Assembly: GCA_049645705.1 (NCBI GenBank)
Contig: JBARUK010000065.1
Coordinates: 1 to 64,000, forward strand
Source of the DNA: JBGNFV01 sp049645705
GTDB taxonomy: Bacteria > Bacteroidota > Bacteroidia > Cytophagales > Cyclobacteriaceae
Direction of reading: 5' to 3'
Length of the DNA: 64,000 nt
Shown piece by piece: positions 39,001 to 47,795 of the stretch (the stretch's first letter is position 1; the number at the start of each line of letters is the position of its first letter). The notes beneath the pieces are model-generated. The model saw nothing but the letters and a program-made list of their open reading frames with translations, was not told the DNA's origin and made no database searches. A program made the position numbers and the translations under genes.

Positions 39001-39840
39001 TCAAGGCAGTTAGCCACTACCGGAACGATTACGGACAGGGCCAACCGACTCCTGGACAGTGTCCGGGCTACGGGCGGCTTTACCAGGGACGAGATCGTTT
39101 CTTCCTTCCTGGAAACCATCTCGGTACGCAATGCGCTGCTTACCTGCCTGGGCATACAGTTTGACCCTGAGGCCTGGGACGCCAACACCGTGCTCCTGGA
39201 GAACTACCATGCCGAGCACTGCGGAGGCTCGGTCAGTGGCGGTGGTTGCTACTCACAAGAGGTGCTCGCCTGCTGGGGTAGTGCAAACATACGCATCGCA
39301 CTCGGCAACCGTAACATAAACATCGGTGCTTCATCCGAAGAAAATATAAACCTGCTGCTCGATACCCTCAGGTCTACCAATGGCTTTGTGCTGAATGAGA
39401 TCAGGGGTAGTACGCTCGAAAGCGGAGCCATGCGCAGTGCCTTGCTCAATTGCCTGGGTATAGAGCATAACAGTAATGACTATGCCGGAATGGAAACCCT
39501 CATCGTCAACTACCAGGAGACCAACTGCGGACCTTTACAAACAAGCTTTCAGCCAGAGGCAGCCACCAACATCACCTTTGACCCGGCAACTATCACGACA
39601 AATGACGCAGTCTCGCTTCTGAACAACCGGAATGTAAGGATGACGAATAATACGACCCGGGAAGAGATGAACGCTATACTGATGCGAAATCCGGTGCTGA
39701 CCCGAAGCGAAATAGACATTGTCACCAAAAAAAGCCTGGACGGCATCATGCGGTCTAAAGGCATCAGGGTCACCAGCAGCATGACCAAGGACCAGATGCT
39801 GAAGACACTTATAAAGCATGAGCGTGAAATAAATGGCTAA
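36064..39840 (+). CDS. Large Cys-repeat protein in the tail-fibre slot of the eCIS operon
   Basis: This 1258-residue protein is not a classical Afp13 fibre. N-terminal block: FESNQVLTSDQLNQMANYLD, then LIGMGIVCGFELGF. A long helical/beta middle follows, then an Ig/cadherin-like domain at ~760-850 (FIIDVVANDLSEE, FDYTIEDTDTGE). Three tandem ~100-residue repeats begin at residues 856, 960 and 1062, each with CYS..xxCWGxxN, LLDxxRxTxGF, LxCLGI and a final Cys. A C-terminal helical SAP/HeH-like tail closes it. The order (after the Afp12-like, before the tape-measure gene) is that of the fibre gene in Afp/PVC, so receptor binding is a reasonable guess. Repeat 1 is less GC-rich than repeats 2 and 3. 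Confidence 0.8.
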   Translation: MIAIDNYPVFESNQVLTSDQLNQMANYLDQQNRLTRAKLIGMGIVCGFELGFDSGSSNITISKGAGITSEGFLIHMQDCECTHFRPYELPPGSRYTPFEDPATGEQDVTLYEILSRPSSPANPEEAPLAGFTDDARNLEDHVVLLFLEIFDQDLKSCLGRNCDEFGIDRMFTLRKLLISTDDLNNLLLTRSGNVEVLYEEKYDLPRLALPKPLFDPTQTHSTDYTAFSEHYANAFDTDNGSGTVVEQLFAALEETYNLYEPFLAPLYGFNSPFSTTAMNNLRNQWQNYYQGAGAPGAPLLGMQYFYDFINDLVLAYEEFRLAAFDLMQACCPDMDRFPRHLMLGDVNGAATCRPAASRHGYTQPPIYNQQGRLMQETVSLHKRLVLMLESFDLEAINDPETGEAAPPLHITPSYEKEKSLSEWTIPYYYDIDRTPAIAELGILERSWNYALTRQCPSSPFALSYHNQGGGADPVSSPLNFTHTRYPFLRVEGHIGQPQQTVMDSLQSMIGTFNLPMDLKAVRLDTSVADTSIDHDCGFHDLQEEYIFVREDTLDYLTRINDLFGYLYSTGSFPLGTSSMDLPMPEQEELADAIGQLREALPDCIDRFDLDNFHNAYSQAYNLIIPVVMALSPWISQFGPSEDYEPVNINELLKHITGIWHKVFDHLLYDRFYRLYYSFRRREFYLVRSRQQIFRDLIRQHPGAEHLAGAPKGGTFIVLYESEENPRVVGDFALPYRCCSEPDCVPLCDDDDFGVRLPLRARPDFVILGRDGDFIIDVVANDLSEERPNLRITGVTDSQIDNNVAIATEHSIIYSVGSFYQTFDYFDYTIEDTDTGETASARVTVILKDGVEIESNCYSLDVLLCWGAANVEQTLGDRGIPVEGTVENQAQDLLDSLRSTAGFLSSDFDSGVFEDSVTRSEFLNCLGIEHNPQDRGGMRILITQYQVANCGGAQSTDTDGCYSTEIFLCWGDKNVIDALNSRQLATTGTITDRANRLLDSVRATGGFTRDEIVSSFLETISVRNALLTCLGIQFDPEAWDANTVLLENYHAEHCGGSVSGGGCYSQEVLACWGSANIRIALGNRNINIGASSEENINLLLDTLRSTNGFVLNEIRGSTLESGAMRSALLNCLGIEHNSNDYAGMETLIVNYQETNCGPLQTSFQPEAATNITFDPATITTNDAVSLLNNRNVRMTNNTTREEMNAILMRNPVLTRSEIDIVTKKSLDGIMRSKGIRVTSSMTKDQMLKTLIKHEREING

Positions 39841-41386
39841 CGCGCAACGACATATCGTACATAAGCAAAGCCTGGAGGTTCACCTGGCCGGTAAGAAAGG
39901 GGCCAAAGAATACCAGGATGAGCTAAGCCGGACCTTCCACAGGGCCATAGTGCCCTTGTACCAGCAGCTATTCGATGAGGTAGTGGGTGAGCATGAGGTA
40001 CTGCGGCTGGACAGGGTAGAGCTGGACCTGGGAAGCATAAACCCAAGGCACCTGAAGGAAGAACTGCCGCGGCTGCTACGCAAGCATTTGCAGGATGCGC
40101 TGGCGCGCCACATCACACAAGCCAGGCAGTGCAATGAGCTGATAGCTGAAGAGACTGCCAGTAGCCCCCGGACGCAGGCTGAGCAGGTACAGCCCGCGGG
40201 CCGTCCGTCGGACAGCAAAGTACTGCCGTATTACCTGAAACAAGGCAGGCTGCCCTGGTACACTACGGTAAGAGACTATCCGGATATGAAGACCCTGTGC
40301 ATCAGGTTTGCCAGGCAGCAGCCTGATCTCATCATCCGGACCCTTCGTGAAACCGCCCATACCCGCAGGGTGGCCGGGCGGCTTAGCTTTTTGCTGCCGG
40401 AGAAGGAGATTATCAGATTGCTGGGCTCACAGGTTGGCGTACCCGGACATGAAAAAGTGCTGGCTGCTCTCAGCGTGATCTTTCGTAATCTTATCCGTAA
40501 GGGAGTAAGCCAGCGAGTTACGACCACTTACTTATGGGAGCAGGCCTTGTACATCATGGGCAGGCACCCCGCGATCATCCTACGGAAGTTTGTAAGCCTA
40601 TGGGTGAAGGAAACCTTCAGTATTCTTCCGGCCGGTATGCAGGCAGTATTTGCCCTGTCATCATCCTTTTCTACAGGGCCATTCATTGTCCGCTTGCTGC
40701 AAGATGCTGAGTGGAGCACGGCCACCGCTGGTCTGTCTGCAGAGGTACGGCAGCATAGCCGGGAGCTTCTGCAGGGCATACTACAGAAACTACCGGCAGG
40801 TACCGGAGCCCCATACACTGCCGAGGAAATAGAGACCCGCCCGAAGTCGGGACATAACACCAGGCGTGACGGACAGGATGCCCTGGAAACCGGGGTGAGC
40901 ATAGGCAATGCCGGGCTGGTGATCCTCTGGCCCTACCTGGTACACCTGTTTCGCGGGCTGGGATACATGGAGGACGGCGCATTTAAGAGCCCGGCCGACG
41001 CAGGACGTGCCGTGGTGGTGCTGCACTATATAAGTACCGGTGATACCCCCTGCGAAGAAGGTGAGCTCTTCCTGAACAAGCTCCTGTGCGGACTGGACCC
41101 GGACGAGCCGGTAGACACCGGGACCGAACTTACCGAAGAGGAACGGCAGGAGGCCATAAACCTCCTGGACTTTGCCGGAAAGCAATGGACTGCCCTGAAG
41201 GGCATAACCCCGGAAGGTCTGCGCGACAGCTTCATCAGACGGGAAGGCATTGTGTACCTGGCCCCCAAAGGCTGGAAGGTGCTGATAGAGCGCACTGCCT
41301 ACGACCTGCTCATAGATAAGCTCCCCTGGTCGGTAAGCATGATCAGACTACCCTGGAACGAATTTTATATCACAGTAGAATGGTAA
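39833..41386 (+). CDS. Contractile injection system tape-measure family protein (Afp14-like)
   Basis: This 517-residue protein begins with the family's conserved block (HIVHKQSLEVHLAGKKGAKE, then LRLDRVELDLGSI). Later comes the second conserved block (GLVILWPYLVHLFRGLGYM) and the C-terminal DLLIDKLPWSVSMIRLPWNE. It is much shorter than Afp14 (about 2000 residues) and lacks a long uninterrupted coiled coil, so either particles are short or the name describes the family rather than the mechanism. It overlaps the previous gene by 8 bp and the ATPase gene by 7 bp. Confidence 0.85.
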   Translation: MANAQRHIVHKQSLEVHLAGKKGAKEYQDELSRTFHRAIVPLYQQLFDEVVGEHEVLRLDRVELDLGSINPRHLKEELPRLLRKHLQDALARHITQARQCNELIAEETASSPRTQAEQVQPAGRPSDSKVLPYYLKQGRLPWYTTVRDYPDMKTLCIRFARQQPDLIIRTLRETAHTRRVAGRLSFLLPEKEIIRLLGSQVGVPGHEKVLAALSVIFRNLIRKGVSQRVTTTYLWEQALYIMGRHPAIILRKFVSLWVKETFSILPAGMQAVFALSSSFSTGPFIVRLLQDAEWSTATAGLSAEVRQHSRELLQGILQKLPAGTGAPYTAEEIETRPKSGHNTRRDGQDALETGVSIGNAGLVILWPYLVHLFRGLGYMEDGAFKSPADAGRAVVVLHYISTGDTPCEEGELFLNKLLCGLDPDEPVDTGTELTEEERQEAINLLDFAGKQWTALKGITPEGLRDSFIRREGIVYLAPKGWKVLIERTAYDLLIDKLPWSVSMIRLPWNEFYITVEW

Positions 41387-42732
41387 CGGAAAAGATATCT
41401 CATAACGCTCTCGATATCAAGCAGGAACTGGACTGGTTTCAGTCGATACTGAAGACCCGCAGCCTGCTGAATGCCGGAAAGGAATCGCCCTTTGCCGATA
41501 TCTTTGACATACCCATGCCGGACTACAGCAAGAGCAGCAGCCCCTTTGCCTGTTTCCTGAGAGAATGCAACTTTGGCTTTGAAGAGCGCTTTCTGCTGAT
41601 ACTCTCCCTGGTACCGCACATAAAGCCGGAACTGCTGGATATTTTCCTGCAAAAAAATACGCACACCAACCAGGTCTTTACCGAGTTTGGCGGCAAGCGG
41701 GGTAAGTATCATAACGGCTTTCTGCCTACCGGTGAGACGGCCATGTTCATACTGGCGGGCAATGACCTTGTCCGGCGGTTTGCCCTGTACCGGTGCTTTG
41801 ACGGCGATCATCCCTTTGTCAAGAACAGCATTCTGACCCTGGAAGATATAGACAGTGGCGAGCCCTTCTCTAACGGTGGCCTGTCCGTAAGCCGGGAAGT
41901 GCTGGACCTGCTGACTACCGGCGAAGTGCAAAAGCCGACGTACAGTGCCTCCTTTCCGGCCCGCCGCCTCAGCACCCGCATGGAGTGGGAGGACCTGGTA
42001 CTGGGCCGTACTACCCTGAACCAGCTTGGCGAAATAGAGAACTGGATACGGCACCACCATACCCTCCTGTACGACTGGGGCATGATCAGAAAGCTGAAGC
42101 CGGGCTACTGCGCCCTCTTCTACGGACCGCCCGGCACGGGTAAGTCACTAACGGCCTCACTGCTGGGTAAGCGTACCGGCAGGGACGTGTACCGCATAGA
42201 TCTGAGCAAGACCATAAGCAAATACATAGGGGAAACGGAAAAGAACCTGGCGGGCATATTTGACCGGGCGGAGCACAAGGACTGGATCCTCTTCTTTGAT
42301 GAGGCAGATGCGCTGTTTGGGAAAAGAACGAACATAAGCGATGCCCATGACCGCTATGCCAACCAGGAAGTGAGCTACCTGCTGCAGCGCATAGAAGAAT
42401 ACAATGGCCTCGTCATACTGGCCAGTAACCTCAAGAGTAACCTGGACGAGGCCTTTACCCGCCGCTTTCAGGCCATGATCCAATTCCCTATGCCGCAAAC
42501 CGCCGAACGGCTGCAGCTATGGGAAAAGGGCTTCAGTAACAAAACTGTACTGGAAAGCCACGAAGAACTGCAGGAGATAGCCCGCAGCTATGAGCTCAGT
42601 GGCGGCAGCATCATAAATGTGATACAGCACAGCTCCCTGATGGCCCTGCGCCGGGGTGAGCATGTGATACAGACCCGTGACATAATGGACGGCATAAAGC
42701 GGGAGTACCGGAAGATAGGCAGGACCATATGA
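41380..42732 (+). CDS. AAA+ ATPase of the eCIS (Afp15/Pvc15-like)
   Basis: This 450-residue protein has an N-terminal helical domain (~200 residues) and a C-terminal AAA+ module. The module has Walker A YGPPGTGKSLTASLLG, Walker B WILFFDEADALFGKR, a sensor-1 Asn in LASNLKSNLDEAF and an arginine finger in TRRF. In PVC the homologue is needed for particle assembly or cargo loading. It is translationally coupled to the tape-measure gene and followed, 18 bp on, by the DUF4157 genes. Confidence 0.94.
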   Translation: MVTEKISHNALDIKQELDWFQSILKTRSLLNAGKESPFADIFDIPMPDYSKSSSPFACFLRECNFGFEERFLLILSLVPHIKPELLDIFLQKNTHTNQVFTEFGGKRGKYHNGFLPTGETAMFILAGNDLVRRFALYRCFDGDHPFVKNSILTLEDIDSGEPFSNGGLSVSREVLDLLTTGEVQKPTYSASFPARRLSTRMEWEDLVLGRTTLNQLGEIENWIRHHHTLLYDWGMIRKLKPGYCALFYGPPGTGKSLTASLLGKRTGRDVYRIDLSKTISKYIGETEKNLAGIFDRAEHKDWILFFDEADALFGKRTNISDAHDRYANQEVSYLLQRIEEYNGLVILASNLKSNLDEAFTRRFQAMIQFPMPQTAERLQLWEKGFSNKTVLESHEELQEIARSYELSGGSIINVIQHSSLMALRRGEHVIQTRDIMDGIKREYRKIGRTI

Positions 42733-42750
42733 ATGTAAACGAACAGCAAT

Positions 42751-43998
42751 ATGAGTAATGGCAGACCCCTGATCCGCCGCCCGGGTGGCGGCGGTAAGGG
42801 AAAGCGTAATAGCAGCAGAGGGGGAGGGCTTTCCATAGGTGAGCCCGGCGACCAGTATGAAGAAGAGGCGGATGCTGTGGCCGACCATGTGGTGAACGGC
42901 ACCGCCGAAGCACCCTCTGCCATGGCTACCCCGGCAGCCAGCGGCAATGTACAGTTAATGCGCAGCCCCGCAGGCGAAGAGCTGCAGATGCAGCCCGCGG
43001 AAGAAGAGCGGGTGCAAATGATGCCGGAGGAGGAAATACAGGCGAAGGGAGACGAAGAACTGCAAATGCAGCCTGAGGAAGAGGTGCAGATGCAGCCCGA
43101 AGAGGAGCTGCAGGCCAAGGAGGAGGAAGAGGTGCAAATGAAGGCTTCCTCTGCAGGTGCGCCTGCTGTGCAGCGGTCTGCCGACGGCGGCAAAACAGCC
43201 TCTCCGCAGGCCAGCAGCAGTATTAAGGCTACCAAAGGGCAGGGGAGCCGCCTGCCCGGCCCGGTAAATGCGGAGATGAGCCGCAAGATCGGCGCAGACT
43301 TTTCCGATGTAAAAGTACATACCGATAGCCGGGCCGCACAGCTTAGTGCCGATCTGGGCGCGCAGGCCTTTGCTACCGGTAAGGACATCTACTTTGCCAA
43401 AGGCAGGTACAACCCGGGTAGTCGCGATGGCAAACACCTGCTGGCACATGAGCTGACCCATGTGGTACAGCAGGCCGAAAGGACTGGTCGCATGCCCCTG
43501 GTACAGCGGCAGTCAAATCCCGGACCTGCACAGTCAGGTCCCAAAAAGAAGTCCGCCATGCCCCCGGCACCTGCCGGTCCTGTCATTAACCCCCGTACAC
43601 CCCTGCTGTATAACCTGATCGGCGACCTCAAAAATGACATCAATGCTAATATCTATACCAATGCTCACCACTTTCTGCGCATTGTCAACCTGTACCCGGA
43701 AAATTCACAAATGATGGAAGAGGCCTTTTTCCGGTACGGGCTTGGGATAAATGTATTGCAGACCACGTACGGATACCTGGGTGCAGACAGTGGCATGGCC
43801 GATGTGCTGGCCTACTCTACCGGTATTACCCTCAAAGCCGTCACTTTCATCAATGACGGTGCCTTTACCTTCGACTACCAGCTACCACTGAGTGACCGCC
43901 TGAACATGGAGTTTAGCATAGACCTGTACACCATGCCGGATGATCGCCTGCAATTACAAAGCCTGAGCACCTCCCTGGGGGTGACAGGCCATTTTTAA
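42751..43998 (+). CDS. DUF4157 cargo-type protein 1
   Basis: This 415-residue protein has a disordered N-terminus with the EEEADAVADHVV motif common in DUF4157 proteins. Residues 67-131 hold octad repeats of the type (V/L/I)Q(M/A)(Q/M/K)PEEE. The DUF4157 domain spans ~165-245, with the zinc-protease-like HELTH at 233-237. A C-terminal domain of ~150 residues without recognised family ends in GVTGHF. DUF4157 proteins are known cargo or accessory proteins of contractile injection loci. The unknown C-terminus may be the active part. No separate immunity gene follows directly. Confidence 0.82.
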   Translation: MSNGRPLIRRPGGGGKGKRNSSRGGGLSIGEPGDQYEEEADAVADHVVNGTAEAPSAMATPAASGNVQLMRSPAGEELQMQPAEEERVQMMPEEEIQAKGDEELQMQPEEEVQMQPEEELQAKEEEEVQMKASSAGAPAVQRSADGGKTASPQASSSIKATKGQGSRLPGPVNAEMSRKIGADFSDVKVHTDSRAAQLSADLGAQAFATGKDIYFAKGRYNPGSRDGKHLLAHELTHVVQQAERTGRMPLVQRQSNPGPAQSGPKKKSAMPPAPAGPVINPRTPLLYNLIGDLKNDINANIYTNAHHFLRIVNLYPENSQMMEEAFFRYGLGINVLQTTYGYLGADSGMADVLAYSTGITLKAVTFINDGAFTFDYQLPLSDRLNMEFSIDLYTMPDDRLQLQSLSTSLGVTGHF

Positions 43999-44007
43999 AA
44001 GATACAG

Positions 44008-47000
44008 ATGTCCGCAGCCCAGGCTCTCCATACCGAACCCGCTCAGCAGCAGACCCCTAACAGGTCTTCGCACCAGCCTGCCCTGCAGGCTAAGCTGGTA
44101 GATGGTGCCGCCGCGGAACAGTATGAGCAGGAGGAGGGCGCTGTCACCCAGATGATGGCCATGCCCGGTGCAGCCCCGGCGCTACAGCTAATGGCACAGC
44201 CTGCTGCCCCGGCACTGCAACTGATGCCGGAGCCGGAAGAGCCTATGCAGATGATGGCAAAGGACGAAAAACCCGTACAGGGGCTGTTTACCGGGATACA
44301 GCGGCAGGAGGGAAGCAGCCCGGCCATGAACAGCGGTGGTACGAGCCACAGCCTGCCCGGTGGCCTGCAGGGCAAAGCTGAAAGCGTACTCGGGCATAAC
44401 CTCAGCAACGTTCAGCTCAAAGAAAACAAGAGCGCTAACAATATAAACGCCCTGGCATATACCCAAGGCAACACCGTCACCTTTGCACCCGGGCAGTACA
44501 GCCCTGGTACCCGCAGTGGCCAGCAACTGATAGGCCATGAACTTACCCATGTGGCCCAGCAGCGGGAGGGAAGGGTACAGCCCACCGTACAGAAGAAGGG
44601 TGTCTGGATAAACGACCAGGACCACCTGGAGCAGGAAGCGGACGATAAGGGATGGGACATAGTCAATGCCCCTCCTGTGAGTACATCTGCCGCTTCCGCG
44701 CCACCCCCGCCTGCTGCCACTACCGTCCAGCGGCAGGTGATCCAGGGAAGTATCATAGATGATATCCTGGACTACATTGACCTGGATGACATCATCGACA
44801 GCATACCCGGTTATAATCTCTTCAGCTACATCATAGGTTACGACTTCCTGCGAAGGAGAAGCGTAGAGCCATCAGCCACTAATTTGGTAAAAGGACTGTT
44901 GACCCTGCTGGGGCCCCTCGGGCTGATCCTCTTCAACAAGCTGGTAGAATACGGCATCCTCGAAAACATCTTCACTTTCGTAAAAGGCCAGCTATCTGAT
45001 CTAAATCTGAGTACTGATCGGCTGTGGGACACTATAGACGACGCTTATGATGACATGGACTTTGTCCGGACTGACCCGATCGCTTATAACCTCAGGGTAC
45101 TTGAACGGCACTTTGGTCAATTATATGACGATGTTGTCACCTTCATCAGCAATATCGCCGATGCCATTCTTGACTTCCTTACTGAGGCACTGGTGCGCCC
45201 GCTCGTGGGCTACCTGGAAGAGAACAGCCCTGCCTATGTACTTGCCACTAAAGTATTCGGCAGAAAAATACCCCTCGAAGACCCTGTAGAAGCCACTACT
45301 GAAGAGATCATTGTGGACTTCCTGGTGCTTATCGGCAAAGAGACCGAGGTGCAGCAGATGCAGGAGAGGGGGGTAATAGGCGAACTGGCCGAGTGGATAG
45401 ATACACAGCTCTTCCGCTTCGATGAGCTCACTGCCCGCTTCTTTACCATAGTGGAAGAGGCCTGGAACGCCTTCAGCCTGAACAGCATCAGTGACATACC
45501 GGGTGTATTCATGGGTATCTACAACCAGTTTACTACGCTGCTGGCCGACTTCGGCAGCTTTGCCCTCGACGTGGCCATGGAGGTGCTGGAATTGGTGAAA
45601 AAGGCCCTGCTCGGCTGGCTGGCCACCTTTGCCAATGATATTCCGGGCTTCCACCTGCTCACTGTCATCATCCGGCGAAACCCCTTTACCGGTGAGAAGG
45701 TACCCCGCAGTGTGCAGAACATCATCCGTGGCTTTATGAGCCTGGTGCCTGGTGGTGAGGCCAAGTACCAGGAGATGGTAGAGACGGGGGTTATCCCCAA
45801 CGCAGCCGAGCGCATCAATGCCCTGGTAGCCCAGTTAGGCATTAACTGGGAAATGATCGTCGGCATCTTTACCGGTATATGGGAGACCTTCACCATAGAA
45901 AACTTCCTGAACCCGGTCGAGACCTTCCAGCAGATAGTAAACCAGTTTGCCGAACCTGTCAGCAGGCTGTTCCGCTTCGTGGTCGGCGTGGTGAAGATCG
46001 TAGTGGAACTGGTACTGCAACTGATGAACTTCCCCAGCGACCTCATCATCAGTATTATGGCCAATGCGAGCCAGGCCTTCAACGACATCAAGCGTGATCC
46101 CATTGGCTTCCTCATGAATGTACTGGGTGCCGTGAAGCAGGGCTTTAGCCAGTTCTTTGAAAATATACTGGATCACCTGCTCAGCGGCCTTACCGGCTGG
46201 CTATTCGGGCAGATGGAAAATGCCGGTATCACGCCACCGGCCGACTTCAGCTTCCAGTCCATCCTTAACCTGGTGCTGCAGATCCTTGGCATCAGCACCG
46301 AGCAGATCATGGGTAAGATCGCCGAACGTATCGGCCCCGAGCGCTTCGCTCGTATACAGTCCTTCATAGAGACTGCCAGTGGTGTGTTTGGCTTAGTAAA
46401 AGATGTGATAGAGCGCGGCCCCATAGCCCTGTGGGAGCGCATACAGGCGCAACTGAGCAACCTGTGGGATACTGTACTGGAAAACATCCGAAACTGGGTA
46501 ATGACCCAGGTAGTGGAGAAGGTAACCACCAAACTGCTCACTATGCTGGACCCTACGGGCATCATGGCCCTGATCAATGGAGCTATTGCCTTCTTCAATG
46601 CCATACAGTCCTTTATAGAGTACTTCCGCGAGATGCTGGAGATGGTCAATACCTTCACCCAGGGTGTGGCCGACATAGCCAAGGGCAGTCTGGCCACAGC
46701 GGCCAACTTCCTGGAAGGGGCCATGAGCCAGGGTATGCCCGTGGCTATCGGCTTCCTGGCCAACCAGGCAGGCCTTGGTGGTCTTGGTCACCGCATCGGC
46801 GAAATGATCGCCGGCCTACAGGAGCGCGTAGACCGCGCCATCGACGGCGTTCTCGACTGGATAGCCGAGCAGATGCAGAGGCTGATGGATAGAATGCGGC
46901 CCTCAGGATCAGATTCAAACCAAGGAACTACAGATAGCGAAAGAGATGATTCTCAAGTAGTAGAACCATTTAGGATGAGTGGAAAGTCCCATACTCTTAC

Positions 47001-47787
47001 TATTCAAACAACGGATAGAGGGCTTACTGTAGAAATGGCTAGTCCTAATCCGGGAGCATTACAGGGTAAAATAAATGATGAGATAGAGAAGCAGGGTGAT
47101 GTCGCCAGAACATTTGCAGCCAAAGGAGATAACAATCTCGCAGCATACCATATAGCTGCAGCACGGGCATTACAAAATATTTTGACATGGTATGATAGAG
47201 AAAAGAATGATGTAAATCAATTCTATACAGATCCGGAAGTTACAGAAAGTCAGATTAGAGAAGAACTGCAGGAACTGGCTGAGGCGCTTACCAATCGAAT
47301 AGTTCAGGTGTCTGTTCAGTACCGGCTTGAAGATTTTGCAAGAGATACATTTAATTTGCAAGAGAATTTAAATAGTATTGAAAATCAAGTAGTTGATCAA
47401 ATTGAAAAACATGCGGATAATCCAAATGCCACGGGAGACGGGATGGCATACACTGCAGCAGCAGCGGAGATGTATTTAGGCTGGATAGCTAGTAGTAACC
47501 AACGTCATATTACAAAAGTCAGTACAGCTATAAGGGTTATTAATAATGCCCTCGTAAACCTTGCGCCATTAGAAGAGAATGGTATACCAATAAATAATGA
47601 AAGATGGGTTGTAAGGGGAAGAAGCATATTAAGACAATGTAATGATGCAATATCAAACCCGAGAGGATTTTTGCAGGGCAGACCCCGTAGCGTTATGATC
47701 GAATTTCTTAATGATATGGATGCCAGAGGTATTACTGGTAATGCAGGAGCTGTAGCTTATGAAAAACGGAGACTTGGAATTTTATAA
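44008..47787 (+). CDS. DUF4157 cargo-type protein 2, polymorphic-toxin layout
   Basis: This 1259-residue protein has an N-terminal disordered leader with LQLM/MQMM motifs (residues ~47-92). The DUF4157 domain (~110-190) carries HELTH at 177-181. A long helical region contains three degenerate ~140-residue repeats starting near residues 265, 406 and 544 (SIPGYNLFSYIIGY, SPAYVLATKVFGR, DIPGFHLLTVIIRR). From about residue 967 (nt 46905) the DNA becomes AT-rich and codon use changes. The last ~290 residues form a separate, mostly helical domain with no recognised motif. The layout (conserved carrier, variable tip, foreign-looking downstream gene) is that of a polymorphic toxin. Export through the contractile particle is inferred from operon position. 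Confidence 0.82.
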   Translation: MSAAQALHTEPAQQQTPNRSSHQPALQAKLVDGAAAEQYEQEEGAVTQMMAMPGAAPALQLMAQPAAPALQLMPEPEEPMQMMAKDEKPVQGLFTGIQRQEGSSPAMNSGGTSHSLPGGLQGKAESVLGHNLSNVQLKENKSANNINALAYTQGNTVTFAPGQYSPGTRSGQQLIGHELTHVAQQREGRVQPTVQKKGVWINDQDHLEQEADDKGWDIVNAPPVSTSAASAPPPPAATTVQRQVIQGSIIDDILDYIDLDDIIDSIPGYNLFSYIIGYDFLRRRSVEPSATNLVKGLLTLLGPLGLILFNKLVEYGILENIFTFVKGQLSDLNLSTDRLWDTIDDAYDDMDFVRTDPIAYNLRVLERHFGQLYDDVVTFISNIADAILDFLTEALVRPLVGYLEENSPAYVLATKVFGRKIPLEDPVEATTEEIIVDFLVLIGKETEVQQMQERGVIGELAEWIDTQLFRFDELTARFFTIVEEAWNAFSLNSISDIPGVFMGIYNQFTTLLADFGSFALDVAMEVLELVKKALLGWLATFANDIPGFHLLTVIIRRNPFTGEKVPRSVQNIIRGFMSLVPGGEAKYQEMVETGVIPNAAERINALVAQLGINWEMIVGIFTGIWETFTIENFLNPVETFQQIVNQFAEPVSRLFRFVVGVVKIVVELVLQLMNFPSDLIISIMANASQAFNDIKRDPIGFLMNVLGAVKQGFSQFFENILDHLLSGLTGWLFGQMENAGITPPADFSFQSILNLVLQILGISTEQIMGKIAERIGPERFARIQSFIETASGVFGLVKDVIERGPIALWERIQAQLSNLWDTVLENIRNWVMTQVVEKVTTKLLTMLDPTGIMALINGAIAFFNAIQSFIEYFREMLEMVNTFTQGVADIAKGSLATAANFLEGAMSQGMPVAIGFLANQAGLGGLGHRIGEMIAGLQERVDRAIDGVLDWIAEQMQRLMDRMRPSGSDSNQGTTDSERDDSQVVEPFRMSGKSHTLTIQTTDRGLTVEMASPNPGALQGKINDEIEKQGDVARTFAAKGDNNLAAYHIAAARALQNILTWYDREKNDVNQFYTDPEVTESQIREELQELAEALTNRIVQVSVQYRLEDFARDTFNLQENLNSIENQVVDQIEKHADNPNATGDGMAYTAAAAEMYLGWIASSNQRHITKVSTAIRVINNALVNLAPLEENGIPINNERWVVRGRSILRQCNDAISNPRGFLQGRPRSVMIEFLNDMDARGITGNAGAVAYEKRRLGIL

Positions 47788-47795
47788 ATTTAAAC

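Noticed and set aside
41086..41319. Short antisense and alternative frames inside the GC-rich genes throughout the window
   Set aside because: They are shadows of strongly supported genes in other frames; GC-rich third positions keep such frames open.
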